The notes: generated by a model from the sequence alone, not told the origin. A DNA stretch of 64,000 nt from JABDIY01 sp963803875 (GCA_963803875.1 CAWDOA010000007.1:1-64000), one strand, 5' to 3'; counted from the stretch's first letter, positions 26,508 to 36,954 are shown. Numbers and translations are program-made.

Positions 26508-28257
26508 GGGCGGCGGCGCGTACGGACCCATTCCCAGAGCGGTGAGCGTTCCGATGTAGGCGAGCAGCGCCACGGGACCGAGAAGCACCATCGGAAGGGG
26601 CGACGGTAGGTTCGGCAGGAAGAGTCGGAACACCAACGTCACCACCGCAACCACCGACGCTCCGGCCAGAACGTTGATCACGATGCCACTCTCGATCGTC
26701 GTGAACACACCCTGCTTCAGCCGGCGGCGAAGCAACACGAACTCGACCCAGGAGGCGACCGCCGAGGCGAGCCCGAGCCCTACCGGACCGAGCGAAGCCA
26801 GGCCTGATGCTCCGAGCCCCTCCCGGGCAACGCTGGGAAGCGGTTCCCACGGCGGCCAATGGGGAAAGCCATTGAGTTCGACCAGGTCGTTGGGTCCTCG
26901 AGCCGGCTGAGCTGTGAGGTCCAGAGTGCGCAACAACTCAGCCTGGCTGCTCTCGTAGTCCGAAACCGCCGCCGGGGCTGCGTCGTCGACCGGACCGGTG
27001 TCGATCGCCAGATGGTCGAGTTGCAGCATGAGTACGAAACCGATGGACGCAACGACCACCAAACGGACGAGCGAGATTCGTGCGGGACCCTTCACATCGC
27101 CCAGAGCAAAGAGTGCATTCTGGGTGACGCGAGCCTGCATCGCAGCTGGCAGTCCCAGGGCGAAGGCGGTCAGGGTTAGGGCGGTAACGGCGAGACCGGC
27201 ATCGTTCAGGTTGTTGAAGCTCACAAGGCGGCTGAGCCATCCGTAGAGGCCATCGATGACGATCGGTGATCCGACGATGAGCACGGGTGCCACGAGGCCG
27301 GTGGGAAGGAGCACTTTGCGAACGCCGATTCGTACCCGTCGAGCGATGGCCGAATCCTCCAGCCCGCTCCTTGAAATCTCAGTGAGTTCCGAGGTGGCAA
27401 CGCTGAAGCCGAAGACGCCGATGCTGATGAGATACAGAGGCGCAACCATGCCCAGTGTCGCAACCGCTCCCAGAGCCAGGAAGGATGCCAGCGCAAGATC
27501 GACGAAAACTGGACAGCTGAACCACGCCCCGAGCGGTCAGCGCCGGAACAAAACGACGCAGGACTTCGGCAACGTTCTCGTCGCGGTGCAGCGTGGGGCG
27601 GAATCCCTGCACGAGTCGACTGACGGCCGGGATTTGCACCCCCAGCTGGAGCGCGGCGCCGACAACGGTTGCGCTCGCTAACCAGTTGCGGGCGGGCTCA
27701 CTGATTTCGATTCCGCCGGAGTCGGCAAAGACCAAGATCCCGAGCAGCACAATGATCTGCGCACCGCTCCACAGCATCGGTGCCGCATAGGGGAGGAAGT
27801 ACTGGCGGTGGCTGTTGAGGATGCCCAGGCACAACGACGCCAGAACCAACAACCCGGCACCGGCGGCAGTGATTCGAGTGAGCTCGATCGCCCACTCGTA
27901 GCGCTGTCCGGTCCAATTGCCGAAGGTGACGAGCCACACCAGTGGGCGAGCCAGGACGATCGTCAGAATCACCAACAAAGCGACCAACGCAGCCAGGTGT
28001 CCAAGGATGCTGGCGGCGAGACGGCTTTGGTCCTCGTCCTTGTCGTCCTCGACCAAACCGGCGAAGACAGGAACGAACGACGCCGAGATGGCGCCCTCGC
28101 CCAAGAGATTCTGAATCATGTTGGGGATTCGCATGGCCGCCCGGAACGCGTCGGCGGTAGCGGACCGGCCTAGGATTCCGCCGATCAAGATCTCCCGTAT
28201 GAGGCCAACCACCCGGCTGGAGAAGATCCCTGCAGCCACTCTGTTCGACCCGCTCAC
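26469..28257 (-). CDS. murJ: Lipid II flippase MurJ (frameshifted near 27505)
   Basis: Moves lipid II across the membrane (MVF family). The N-terminal half (VVGLIREILIGGILG, FRAAMRIPNMIQNLLGEGAISASFVPVF) and C-terminal half (with TALTLTAFALGLPAAMQARV) are in different frames. The junction is in AGTTTTCGTCGAT; one T fewer gives SSFVDLALASFL. Complete length would be about 596 residues with about 14 membrane segments. An extra hydrophilic loop (EPARGPNDLVELNG region, 26850-26960) lies late in the protein. Probable homopolymer error. Downstream of the AAA gene on the same strand. Confidence 0.88.
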
Positions 28258-28306
28258 GCCAGCCCCCGCTGACCGGTAGCGACCAGTGTGAGAGCGGCCT
28301 GCATGC

Positions 28307-28402
28307 TCACGAGACGAGGGAGTCGTGGCCGGATTGAGGTGGAGGGGGAAGATCGGCCGGCGTCAGGAGCATCAGCTCGTCGTCGGTTGGATGGTCAGAC
28401 AT
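28307..28402 (-). CDS. Possible 31-residue small protein between the AAA gene and murJ
   Basis: An ATG overlapping the AAA gene's stop by 8 bp opens a 31-codon frame, MSDHPTDDELMLLTPADL followed by PPPPQSG and a short end. It is acidic and Pro-rich with no known family. The tight overlap suggests coupled translation, but the length alone gives little support; it could be chance. Confidence 0.35.
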   Translation of the reverse strand: MSDHPTDDELMLLTPADLPPPPQSGHDSLVS

Positions 28403-29711
28403 CGACCAGTCGAGTGGCGTGCCGGGCGACCATCGCTTCGAACAGGTTGCGGGCCAGACGACCGTTGCCGAAACCTTGTCCCCGTTGGTGTTTGCCGAAC
28501 CACACCAGGCAGGCCTCCCGGGCCTCTTCGGACAGGTTGTACTTACCTTTGCCACAGATCAATTCGAGGATGAGGACCAGTTCTTCGTCGTTGTAGTCGG
28601 GGAAAAGGATTGTCTTGGGGAATCGGCTCGAGAAGCCAGGATTGGCCGCAATGAGTTCTGTCATCTCCTTGGGATATCCGGCCAGAATTACCACCATCGA
28701 ATCGCGGCGGTCTTCGACGTTTTTCACGATCGCGTCGATCGCTTCTCTTCCGAAGTCCTTCTCGCCACCGCGGATCAAGCTGTACGCCTCATCGACGAGT
28801 AGGACTCCACCATCGGCTTTTTCGAATACCTCGGTGACCTTCTTGGCGGTTTGACCGACATACCCCGCGACCAAACCGCTGCGGTCGACTTCGGTGAGAT
28901 GACCTCGCTCGACCACGTCGAGGCTGCGGTAGATCCGAGCCAGAAGTCGAGCGACTGTGGTCTTACCCGTGCCGGGGTTTCCACTGAATACCAGGTGTTT
29001 GGTGCTGTCGATGACCGGCAATTTGCGGTCGGCCCTCATCTTCTGAACCCTGAGCAACGCCGACAGGAGTCGCACCTCCTCCTTGACCGCAGTGAGGCCA
29101 ATGAGCTGATCGAGTTCGGCCAGCACATCCTCCAGCGGTTCCTTGGGTTCAGGTTCGGGAGCCGCTTCACCGGCTTTCTTGGCCTCAGCTGAAGCGTCTG
29201 GGCCTCCCGTTGCTGCGGCTGTTGCTCCCGCCGATGGCATGTTGTCTCGGAGGAGTTTTTGGAAGCCGACGATTGCCTTCAACTCGAAATCCGATGGGAA
29301 CCGATCGAGAGACCCGACCATGTGAGCCAGTTTCATTGCCTCGTCGTAGTAGGTCTGGGCCAGCTGCGTGCCCCGCATCCGATCGACCCCGGCGAGGAGC
29401 TCAAACATCTCCGATGGTTGGTTGAGCCAGTGTTTTCGCCCCCGGAGACCACCCTCGTACCGGAGCTCGGCCGGAGTGGTCGTGGAAGGAAGCATGTCGT
29501 AACCGCTGAAGGTGGCGATCAGCGGCCACAGCTCGTCGTCGCTCTGACGACTGTCAGAATCTATGATCGCCGTCGCGAGGTTGTATGCCTCGATCGGCAC
29601 GTTTCGGTTCAGGAGGTTCAGGTCCATCTGAGTTCCCGAGGCTGCCATCCGCATGGCCCCTCCGACCCGTTCCACGAACTGATCAACCGCACTGGTGAGG
29701 CCCTTGTCCAC
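28395..29711 (-). CDS. AAA+ ATPase of the CbxX/CfxQ (EccA-like) family
   Basis: 438 residues. A helical N-terminal domain (1-165) and an Ala/Glu/Pro linker precede one AAA module: Walker A GNPGTGKTT (about 242-250), Walker B GGVLLVDEAYSL (about 300) and the family's FPDYNDEEL late motif. Relatives include Rubisco activase CbbX and the type VII secretion protein EccA. No Rubisco or ESX genes lie here, so the client is unknown. GTG start. Divergent from moxR with a 111-bp gap that may hold both promoters. Confidence 0.88.
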   Translation of the reverse strand: MDKGLTSAVDQFVERVGGAMRMAASGTQMDLNLLNRNVPIEAYNLATAIIDSDSRQSDDELWPLIATFSGYDMLPSTTTPAELRYEGGLRGRKHWLNQPSEMFELLAGVDRMRGTQLAQTYYDEAMKLAHMVGSLDRFPSDFELKAIVGFQKLLRDNMPSAGATAAATGGPDASAEAKKAGEAAPEPEPKEPLEDVLAELDQLIGLTAVKEEVRLLSALLRVQKMRADRKLPVIDSTKHLVFSGNPGTGKTTVARLLARIYRSLDVVERGHLTEVDRSGLVAGYVGQTAKKVTEVFEKADGGVLLVDEAYSLIRGGEKDFGREAIDAIVKNVEDRRDSMVVILAGYPKEMTELIAANPGFSSRFPKTILFPDYNDEELVLILELICGKGKYNLSEEAREACLVWFGKHQRGQGFGNGRLARNLFEAMVARHATRLVDV

Positions 29712-29822
29712 GTCACGAGACTACTTGAGAGCCCTACCATCGGGGTCCAGGCACTCGAACAACTTCCCGTGGGGATTGACCCGTCGGTCAAGAAGACCGG
29801 CAAGCGGTATCGTCAAGCTCAT

Positions 29823-30704
29823 ATGAGTGAGCGTTTTGAGTCCGTTGCTGCTGTTCGCGAAGGCCTGAAGAAGGTTGACTACCTTGCTGACGATGCCATT
29901 GCCGGGGTTGCGTTCCTCGCCGACCGCCTCGACAAGCCGGTCTTGGTCGAGGGGCCTGCCGGCACGGGCAAAACCCAGCTCGCCAAGTCAGTGGCCGAGA
30001 TGACCGGAGCCCGCCTGATCCGACTTCAGTGTTATGAAGGAATCGACGAGTCCAAGGCGCTCTACGAGTGGAACTACAAGAAGCAGCTCCTGCGCATCCA
30101 GACCGAAGATGAAGGCTCGGATTGGGACGACGTGCAAGGGGACATCTTCTCCGATGAGTTCCTGCTCACCCGTCCGCTGCTCGAGGCCATACGGGCCGAT
30201 GAGCCGGTGGTTCTTCTGATCGACGAGGTGGATCGTGTTGAAGTGGAGACCGAGGCTCTCCTGCTCGAAATCTTGAGCGACTATCAGGTGTCGATCCCCG
30301 AACTCGGCACGATCTCCGCCAAGCAGATTCCGTTGGTGTTCCTCACCTCCAACAACACTCGCGAATTGTCCGAGGCCCTGAAACGTCGTTGCCTGTTCTT
30401 GCATCTCGACTATCCCTCGATCGAGCGGGAAAAGGAGATCGTGCTCACCAAGATCCCCGATATCAACCAGAACCTGGCCGACCAGATCGCCCGCATTGTT
30501 CGCAGCATCCGCACAATGGAGCTGAAGAAGCACCCGAGTGTGTCCGAAACGCTCGACTGGGCCAAGACGCTGATCCTGTTGGGTCGCGAGTCCATTAGTG
30601 AGGACGACGCCGTCGAGACTGTGAACATTCTTCTCAAATACCAGAGCGATATCGAGAAAGTCATCAAGGACTTCAGCACCAACTCGGCGGTCCACTTCAC
30701 ATAG
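29823..30704 (+). CDS. MoxR-type AAA+ ATPase
   Basis: 293 residues from ATG 29823. Walker A is GPAGTGKTQ (about 44-52), Walker B VVLLIDEVDRVE (about 129), sensor 1 FLTSNNTRELSEALKRR. Closest in pattern to the CoxD/NorQ-like branch that pairs with CoxE-type VWA proteins, and such a VWA gene follows 10 bp downstream. These pairs act as chaperones, for example inserting metals or cofactors; the target here is unknown. The longer frame upstream of 29823 overlaps the divergent AAA gene and was rejected. Confidence 0.92.
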   Translation: MSERFESVAAVREGLKKVDYLADDAIAGVAFLADRLDKPVLVEGPAGTGKTQLAKSVAEMTGARLIRLQCYEGIDESKALYEWNYKKQLLRIQTEDEGSDWDDVQGDIFSDEFLLTRPLLEAIRADEPVVLLIDEVDRVEVETEALLLEILSDYQVSIPELGTISAKQIPLVFLTSNNTRELSEALKRRCLFLHLDYPSIEREKEIVLTKIPDINQNLADQIARIVRSIRTMELKKHPSVSETLDWAKTLILLGRESISEDDAVETVNILLKYQSDIEKVIKDFSTNSAVHFT

Positions 30705-30714
30705 GTGATCCTCG

Positions 30715-32197
30715 ATGACTGACACCACGCCCGAAGAACTCAAATCGTCACCGCTGTTCGAACTCATCGAAGGGTTCGTAGTGGAGTTGCGTTCGGCGGG
30801 GCTGCCGGTGTCCTTGGTGGAGAACATCGACGCTGTGGAGGCAGTGAAAGAAATCCCCCTCGGCGATCGGGAGGCGTTCAAGTACGCGCTGGCTGCCACC
30901 CTGGTGAAGAACCAATCGCATTGGAAGACCTTCGAGACACTGTTCGAGGTGTACTTCTCTATTCGAGGGGCGGAGTACCTGCTCGATCCCGACGCCGACA
31001 ACCCCTTTGGCGACTTGGATCTCGACGAGTTGATGGAAGGGCAAGGCGAACAGCCGCCCGGACAGGGAGGCCAGGGCGGCAGCGGGATGACGCCTGAAGA
31101 AATGGCAGAAATGCTGTTTCAAGCGATGCTGAACAGCGATCAAACGTTGATGAAAGCCATCGCCAAGCAGGCCGTGAAGCGGTTTGCCGGGATGGAGCCG
31201 GGTCGGCCGGTCGGTGGCACCTACTACCTCTACAGGACCCTCCGGAACCTCGATCTCGACGGGGTGATGGATCGACTGATGGAAGCGGCCGCACAACAAA
31301 AGGGGACCGAACAGTTGCACGGCTTGGCCGAGCGGTTGGCCAAGGACGAATTCGACGATCGGATCGAAAAGCTCAAGGGCGAGATCGAGGCCGAGATTCG
31401 TCGGCGCCTGGTCGCCGATCGGGGTGCCGAGGCGATGGCCAAGACGCTCCGCAAACCGCTTCCCGAGGATGTGGACTTCATGCACGCCAGTCGGGAGGAG
31501 ATGGCAAAGATCCGGCACGCCATCTATCCGCTCACCCGCAAGCTGGCGGTCCGTCTAGCCCGCAAGCGCCGCAACAAGCGCAAGGGACACCTTGACTTCC
31601 GCTCAACAGTGCGCCACTCGCTCAGCTATGGAGGAGTGCCGGCAGAACCGAAGTTCAAGCACCCCAATCCCAGCAAACCAGAGATCATGGTGATCGCCGA
31701 TATCAGTGGTTCGGTGGCAGCGTTCGCCCGGTTCACCCTTCACTTGGTGTATGCGATTTCGAATCAGTTCTCGAAGGTGCGGAGTTTCGTGTTCATCGAC
31801 GGCATCGATGAGGTGACCCACTTCTTCGACAAGACCGACGACATCAACGAGGCGGTGCATCGAGTGAACACCGAGGCCGATGTGGTCTGGGTCGATGGCC
31901 ACAGCGACTACGGCCACGCTTTCGAGGTCTTCTGGGAGAAGTTTGGTAAGGAGATCACGCCCAAGACCACCGTGCTGATCTTGGGTGATGCCCGGAACAA
32001 CTATCACGCATCGCAGAGCTGGGTCGTGAAGGAGATCGAGAAGAAAGGCTCGAAAGGTCTTCTGGCTGAACCCAGAACCCAAGGCCTACTGGAACACCGG
32101 CGACAGCATCGTGGGCGAGTACGGCCACTTCACCAACGGATTGTTCGAGGTTCGTACGCTCCGGCAACTCGAGAAGTTCGTCGACAATCTCGCTTGA
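30715..32197 (+). CDS. CoxE-like VWA-domain protein (frameshift near the 3' end)
   Basis: Partner of the MoxR ATPase just upstream. Residues 1-300 are largely helical with a Gly/Gln-rich stretch (QPPGQGGQGGSG). The C-terminal VWA domain has the MIDAS motif DISGS (about 329). The last about 45 codons change frame near 32058; removing one G from AAAGG gives SKVFWLNPEPKAYWNTGD and the stop at 32197. The family ends this way, so a sequence indel is likely. About 493 residues when restored. Confidence 0.87.
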
Positions 32198-32340
32198 CTC
32201 CGCTCGCCTCGAACCGAGCGTGGCGAACGCTCTCGATGCGTCAGGGCTCGATTGACAACGATTGGGTCGGGTCGCTTCGTCCACGTTGGCACGGAGCCGG
32301 GTTCTGCGCCGCGTGCTGTCTAGCTTCGCGTCGGCAGCGT
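32190..32340. repeat. Dispersed copy of the 5.05-kb intergenic repeat
   Basis: Begins at the stop of the VWA gene (TGACTCCGCTCGCCTCG) and matches the clpX-folC block in order: GCGTGGCGAACG, GGGCTCG, GGTCGGGTCGCT, CACGTTGGCACGGAGCCGG, then a GGCAGC end. Single copy here, tandem at 5 kb. Confidence 0.8.
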
Positions 32341-32357
32341 GAACGACGGATGGTTCG

Positions 32358-33629
32358 GTGACTGGTCCTGCGACGGCGCCGTTGAGTGCGGTGCCGGGAC
32401 GGCTCTGGTTCTACCTGATCGCGCGCCTGTTCGACACCGCGGCCACCGCGGGCCTGGTCACGATCGTCGGCAAGCAGATCTTCGACATGGCTACCGAGCA
32501 GGGCGCGTCGGAGGAGCGAGTGCTATTCCTCCTCGGCGTGCTCGGCATCGTACAGTTCGTTCCCACCTTCGTGTTCTCACCGTTCGCCGGGTCGCTCGCC
32601 GACCGGTTCGACCGTCGCTTCGTGAGCGCCAGCGGGGTCGTGGTGTACATGCTGTTGTCGCTGGTGCTGTTCTTCTACATCCGCACCGACCCCACCGATC
32701 TGTTCCCGGTCTACGCGTTGATGTTCATCCAGGGAACTACCGAGGCGTTCCAGCGCCCTGCAGCCCGAGCGCTCCCGATGGACCTCTCTCCAGAAAACGT
32801 CATCACTCGGGTGATGGCGTTGAACGCTGCGGCGTGGCAGGGCGGCACCATCGCCGGGCCGATAATCGCTGGGTTTCTGTTCACGGTCACCATCGCAACG
32901 CCCTACCTCGCCTTCACCGTGATGTTCCTGATCGCAGGGATCGCGCTCCTGCTGCTGCCCGATCCGGGGGTCACCAAACTCACCACCGGACGAGGAGGCC
33001 TGCAAGCGATCCGCGACGCGGTCGAGGGAGTTCGCTTCGTACGGGGAAACCCCGTCATCAGCGGAGCGATCACACTCGATCTCTTTGCGGTCCTGTTCGG
33101 AGGAGCGGTGGCATTGTTGCCGGCGATCGCTGAGGATCGACTCGGTGTCGGGGCAGTCGGTCTTGGCTGGTTGCGGGCCGCCATCGGGATCGGAGCTGCA
33201 ACAACCACAGTGTCGTTGGCGATGCGGCCATTGGAGCGGCGGATCGGACCGACCCTTATGGGGTGCGTCGGACTCTTCGGCGTCGGCACGATCGTGCTCG
33301 GCGCCACCACCAGTTTCGCCGTGGCCATCGCCGCACTGCTGACGCTCGGGGCGGCTGATGCGGTGAGCGTCTACATTCGCTCCACGATCGTTCCACTCGC
33401 CACGCCAGAGAACATGCGGGGTCGAGTGCTGGCGGTGGAGAATGTCTTCATCGGCGCCAGCAATGAACTGGGCGCCTTCGAGTCGGGAGTTACGGGTTCG
33501 CTGTTCGGACTGGTCGGGGCGGTGATGTTCGGCGGGGTGGCCACGCTGGTCGTTGTCGGCGCATCGATCATTGTGTTCCCAGCCTTGGCCAAGATCGATA
33601 GCTTCAACGATGTGCGAGCTGTTTCATGA
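32358..33629 (+). CDS. Major facilitator superfamily transporter
   Basis: 423 residues with about 12 membrane segments. The cytoplasmic loop after helix 2 is FAGSLADRFDRR, a GxxxDRxxRR-type MFS signature. Pattern resembles the EntS-like exporter branch; substrate unknown. Starts at GTG 32358, just after a repeat, and its stop TGA is the first base triplet of the next repeat block. Confidence 0.85.
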   Translation: MTGPATAPLSAVPGRLWFYLIARLFDTAATAGLVTIVGKQIFDMATEQGASEERVLFLLGVLGIVQFVPTFVFSPFAGSLADRFDRRFVSASGVVVYMLLSLVLFFYIRTDPTDLFPVYALMFIQGTTEAFQRPAARALPMDLSPENVITRVMALNAAAWQGGTIAGPIIAGFLFTVTIATPYLAFTVMFLIAGIALLLLPDPGVTKLTTGRGGLQAIRDAVEGVRFVRGNPVISGAITLDLFAVLFGGAVALLPAIAEDRLGVGAVGLGWLRAAIGIGAATTTVSLAMRPLERRIGPTLMGCVGLFGVGTIVLGATTSFAVAIAALLTLGAADAVSVYIRSTIVPLATPENMRGRVLAVENVFIGASNELGAFESGVTGSLFGLVGAVMFGGVATLVVVGASIIVFPALAKIDSFNDVRAVS

Positions 33630-33863
33630 TTCCGCTCGCGTCGTCGGCGCGGGCGCCCTCCGTCGCTCCAATCGCTTCGCTATGTGAGTCACCAGGTGGC
33701 TGCTGCTGTCCTGCGGCAGTTCCTCGTCGTGATGCCGCTCGCATCGTTCGGCGCGGGGCGCCTCCTCCGGTCGCTCCAATCGCTTCGCTATGTGAGTCAC
33801 GAGGTGGGCTGCTGCCTTCGTCCCTCCGCAGCGTTGCTGTTGATTCCGCTCGCATCGTCAAGG
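33627..33863. repeat. 103-111-bp tandem repeat between MFS and thioesterase genes
   Basis: Unit a (33627-33729) and unit b (33730-33840) share GGTCGCTCCAATCGCTTCGC and CTATGTGAGTCAC, and a partial unit c runs from 33841. Unit a starts with the MFS stop codon (TGATTCCGCTCGC), and unit c ends inside the convergent gene's stop region. Confidence 0.88.
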
Positions 33864-34274
33864 CTGCTTGGCTTCACAGGCGGCGTTGAATTGCTCGGCG
33901 TCGATGATGAACCGTTCGTGGCGCCCCGAGCTGATGGGGTCTATGCCGTCGTGGGCGCTGACCTCGAATACAAGGCGCTTGCGATCGATCTCGATCAACT
34001 CGGACTGCACGGTGACGGTGAGTCCCGGCGGCGTTGCGGCGGTGTGTGAGACATCGATGTGGGTCCCTACGGTCTGCTCTTCGGGCCAGTCGAGGTGAGG
34101 GATCAACAATTCCAGACAACACCGCTCCAGCAGCCCGACGAGGAAGGCAGTGGCGAATACCTTGGGCATGACGGCGAAGTCGTCGGAGTCCTCGTACACG
34201 TAGGGCACTGTCTTGGTCTCGGGCACTTTGTACGTGATGGCGTGGGTTAGACCCACGGCGAGCGAATCCTTCAT
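33858..34274 (-). CDS. FlK-like hotdog-fold thioesterase
   Basis: 138 residues. The motif VGTHIDVSHTAATPPG and the later RLVFEVSAHDGID and GRHERFIID fit the fluoroacetyl-CoA thioesterase-like (FlK) family, single-domain hotdog enzymes. Most members are not fluoroacetate-specific, so the natural substrate is unknown; an acyl-CoA is likely. Stands alone, divergent from the DAHP synthase gene with a 61-bp gap. Confidence 0.82.
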   Translation of the reverse strand: MKDSLAVGLTHAITYKVPETKTVPYVYEDSDDFAVMPKVFATAFLVGLLERCCLELLIPHLDWPEEQTVGTHIDVSHTAATPPGLTVTVQSELIEIDRKRLVFEVSAHDGIDPISSGRHERFIIDAEQFNAACEAKQP

Positions 34275-34335
34275 TCCGCAATCCTCTCAGACTGCGGACC
34301 GCCGCACCATCGCTCGGGCCAATACACTGTGCCGC

Positions 34336-35668
34336 ATGAATTGGACTCCCGACTCTTGGCGCTCCTTCGAGGCCCTTCAGCAGCCAAGATGGCCGACTCG
34401 GGACGATCTAGAGCAGGTGGAGAAGAAGTTGGCGACTCTGCCGCCGCTCGTCTTCGCAGGCGAGACCCGCGATCTCCGCGATCGGCTGGCCAAGGTGGCC
34501 AGCGGTGAAGCGTTCCTCCTTCAGGCTGGCGATTGTGCGGAGAGCTTCGACGGCTTCAACGCCGATCAGATCCGAGACAAGCTTCGCGTCATCCTTCAGA
34601 TGGCGGTTGTTCTGACCTACTCCTCTGGCGTGCCCGCGGTGAAGGTTGGTCGAATCGCGGGACAGTTTGCCAAACCGCGAAGCAAACCCACCGAGACTGT
34701 CGACGGAACCGAGCTCCCAAGCTTTCTGGGCCACATGGTGAACGACCTTCCCTTCTCCGAGGGTGACCGCAAGCCCAACCCGGATCGGTTGCTTCAGGCG
34801 TACCACCAGAGCGCATCCACGTTGAACCTGTCTGAGGGCATTCACCAAAGGTGGATTCGCCGACCTGCATCGAGTGCAGGCTTGGAACCAGGAATTCGTG
34901 AGCGACAGCCCAGCGGGTGAGCGCTACATCACCCTTGCCCAGGAAATCAACCGGGCTCTTCGTTTCATGGAAGCCGCCGGGGTGTCCAGCAATCATCCAG
35001 AGATCCATGAAGCTGATTTCTTCACCAGCCACGAGGCGCTGATCCTCGAATATGAGGAGGCCCTCACCCGCAAGGACTCGTTGACCGGCGATTGGTACGA
35101 CTGCAGTGCCCACATGGTCTGGATCGGGGAACGAACTCGCAAGCTCGATGGTGCCCATGTCGAGTACTTCCGGGGTATCAAGAATCCGGTTGGGTGCAAG
35201 GTTGGGCCTACAGCCACTCCCGAAGAGGTCGTTGGCCTTTGTGAGGCGCTGGACCCCGGCCGAGACGCTGGGCGGCTCACCCTGATCACCCGAATGGGAC
35301 ACGAACGGGTTGCCGAGACACTTCCGCCGATCCTTCGGGCGGTCCAGGAATCGGGTCACCCTGTGGTGTGGGCATGTGACCCGATGCACGGCAATACGTT
35401 CACCGCCGACACCGGGCACAAGACACGCGACTTCGAACATGTCGTGAACGAAGTGGCAGGATTCTTCGATGCTCACCGCGAGGTGGGAACCAACCCTGGA
35501 GGAATCCATGTGGAACTCACCGGTGACGATGTCACCGAGTGTGTCGGTGGCGCCGAAGTCCTTGAAGCCGCTGATCTCGGAAAGCGATATGAAACCATGT
35601 GTGATCCTCGCCTCAATGCCAGCCAGGGCATCGAGCTCGCGTTCCGTGTGGCCGAGCTGATCAGCTAG
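34336..35668 (+). CDS. Class II 3-deoxy-7-phosphoheptulonate (DAHP) synthase (frameshifted near 34830)
   Basis: First enzyme of the shikimate pathway: phosphoenolpyruvate plus erythrose 4-phosphate. Plant/actinobacterial class II type, with FLLQAGDCAESF (metal Cys), VKVGRIAGQFAKPRS, SHEALILEYEEA, WIGERTR and VVWACDPMHGNT. The frame breaks at CTGTCTGAGG; one T fewer restores LNLLRAFTKGGFADLHR, an invariant region. About 443 residues when joined. A single-base sequence error is the simplest explanation. Confidence 0.92.
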
Positions 35669-35759
35669 TCAATCGGATTCGGGACATCCACCGATGTTCT
35701 ACGGGCCATGGTCCCGATTGGCGAAGCACGTGCGGGTGTAGTCCAATTCCGGGTCTCAG

Positions 35760-35893
35760 CTAGTTGGCGTCCCAGGCGACTCGAAGGTGGAAGACCCGCT
35801 TGATCGCGTCCACGAAGTAGTCACCGTCGTTGTACTGCTCCCAGGTGAACCGGAGGACTACCACCCCGAGGGCGCCAGGTTGTCGTAGCTCTA
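35760..35893 (-). pseudogene. Remnant of a DUF559-type (Vsr-like fold) protein C-terminus
   Basis: On the minus strand an open stretch encodes LGVVVLRFTWEQYNDGDYFV and ends AWDAN stop. The VLRFTWEQ block is typical of the C-terminus of DUF559 endonuclease-fold proteins. No N-terminal part or start is visible, so this is a decayed fragment in the 250-bp gap after DAHP synthase. Short, so the family call is tentative. Confidence 0.45.
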
Positions 35894-35918
35894 GTGTGTC
35901 TAGGCAGGGTCTGTGTGT

Positions 35919-36758
35919 TTAGGCAGCATCAAAGTCTGCCATCACGTCGCCGGCCTGATCGCGGACGGCGCTGACGGCACGTTTGACGAGACGACGGGCC
36001 GCTTCGGCGGTTACACCGAGCTCTTCGCCGACTTCGCGGTAGCTGCGCTTGCGGCCATCGTTGAGGCCAAATCGTTGTTCGACTGCGTAGCGGGCACGGT
36101 CGTCGAGGACGTCGAGAAGACCGGTGACCATCGTTTCTTCGGCCCGGGCCATTACCTCGACCTCGGGGCCGGGGTTGGCGTCGGGCAGAAGGTCAACCAG
36201 TTCGTTGCTGTCGTCGTCGCCGATGGTGCGGTCGAGCGAGGTTGGCGTGGTGAGCCGGTGAAGTCGAGCGTGCTCGTCGTCGAGCTCGTCGCCGTCGCCG
36301 GAGACCTGGCGAAGCGCAGCCCGCAGCGAAGCGGACCGATCGCCGGGTAGGCGTACGAGGCTGGCCTTCTGGTCGAGCGCCCGGCCGATGGCCTGACGAA
36401 TCCAGAATGTGGCGTAGGTGGAGAACTTGAACCCTTTGCGCCAGTCGAACTTGTCGACGGCGTGTTCGAGGCCGAGGTTGCCCTCCTGAATCAGGTCGAG
36501 CAGCTCCATCGAAGGGGGGAGGGGGTAGCGGCGGGCCACGCTGACAACCAGACGAAGGTTGGCCCGAATAAAACGGTCCTTGGCTCGGGCGGCGGCTCGG
36601 GCGGCCCGGCGGTTCTCGGCGGTGTTCTCACCGTTTTCGATTGCTTCACGGGCATCTCTGCCCTTTTCGATGATTTGGCTGAGTTCACGTTCCTCGATGG
36701 CGGTGAGGAGGGGAACAAGGCCGATCTCGTTGAGGTACTGACCTACTGAGTCACTCAT
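35919..36758 (-). CDS. Group 2-like sigma-70 family RNA polymerase sigma factor
   Basis: 279 residues. Region 1.2 (SVGQYLNEIGLVPLLTAIEE), region 2 (RANLRLVVSVARRY, ELLDLIQEGNLGLEHAV, FSTYATFWIRQAI for promoter melting), region 3 and region 4 with a helix-turn-helix (YREVGEELGVTAEAARRLV). It lacks a long region 1.1 and is shorter than a primary sigma factor, so it is probably an alternative sigma (SigB/HrdD-like). The promoter region towards nadD contains a palindrome at 36955-36976. Confidence 0.9.
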   Translation of the reverse strand: MSDSVGQYLNEIGLVPLLTAIEERELSQIIEKGRDAREAIENGENTAENRRAARAAARAKDRFIRANLRLVVSVARRYPLPPSMELLDLIQEGNLGLEHAVDKFDWRKGFKFSTYATFWIRQAIGRALDQKASLVRLPGDRSASLRAALRQVSGDGDELDDEHARLHRLTTPTSLDRTIGDDDSNELVDLLPDANPGPEVEVMARAEETMVTGLLDVLDDRARYAVEQRFGLNDGRKRSYREVGEELGVTAEAARRLVKRAVSAVRDQAGDVMADFDAA

Positions 36759-36954
36759 TTAGCGCGTCTCTAACTCTCGTGCGGGTTTGAAGGGAGTGGG
36801 GGTTGGGCGAGGCAGGATGAAGGCGGGTGTTTTCATCTCGCCCTTTACAAGTGTCCGTTTGTGCCGAAAATGATCCATGCGCTGGATATGTTGTTGAGCA
36901 CGTTGGGTCTTGCAAAGACCAAGCGTCATTAGTACTACAGAGGGTTCCCGCGAG

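Noticed and set aside
29823..32197. MoxR-VWA pair as an antiphage system
   Set aside because: The pair fits the common CoxD/CoxE-like chaperone class, and no nuclease or other defence gene is adjacent.
33858..34274. Fluoroacetate resistance from the FlK-like gene
   Set aside because: The family is broad and no fluorometabolite genes are nearby; only the fold-level call is supported.
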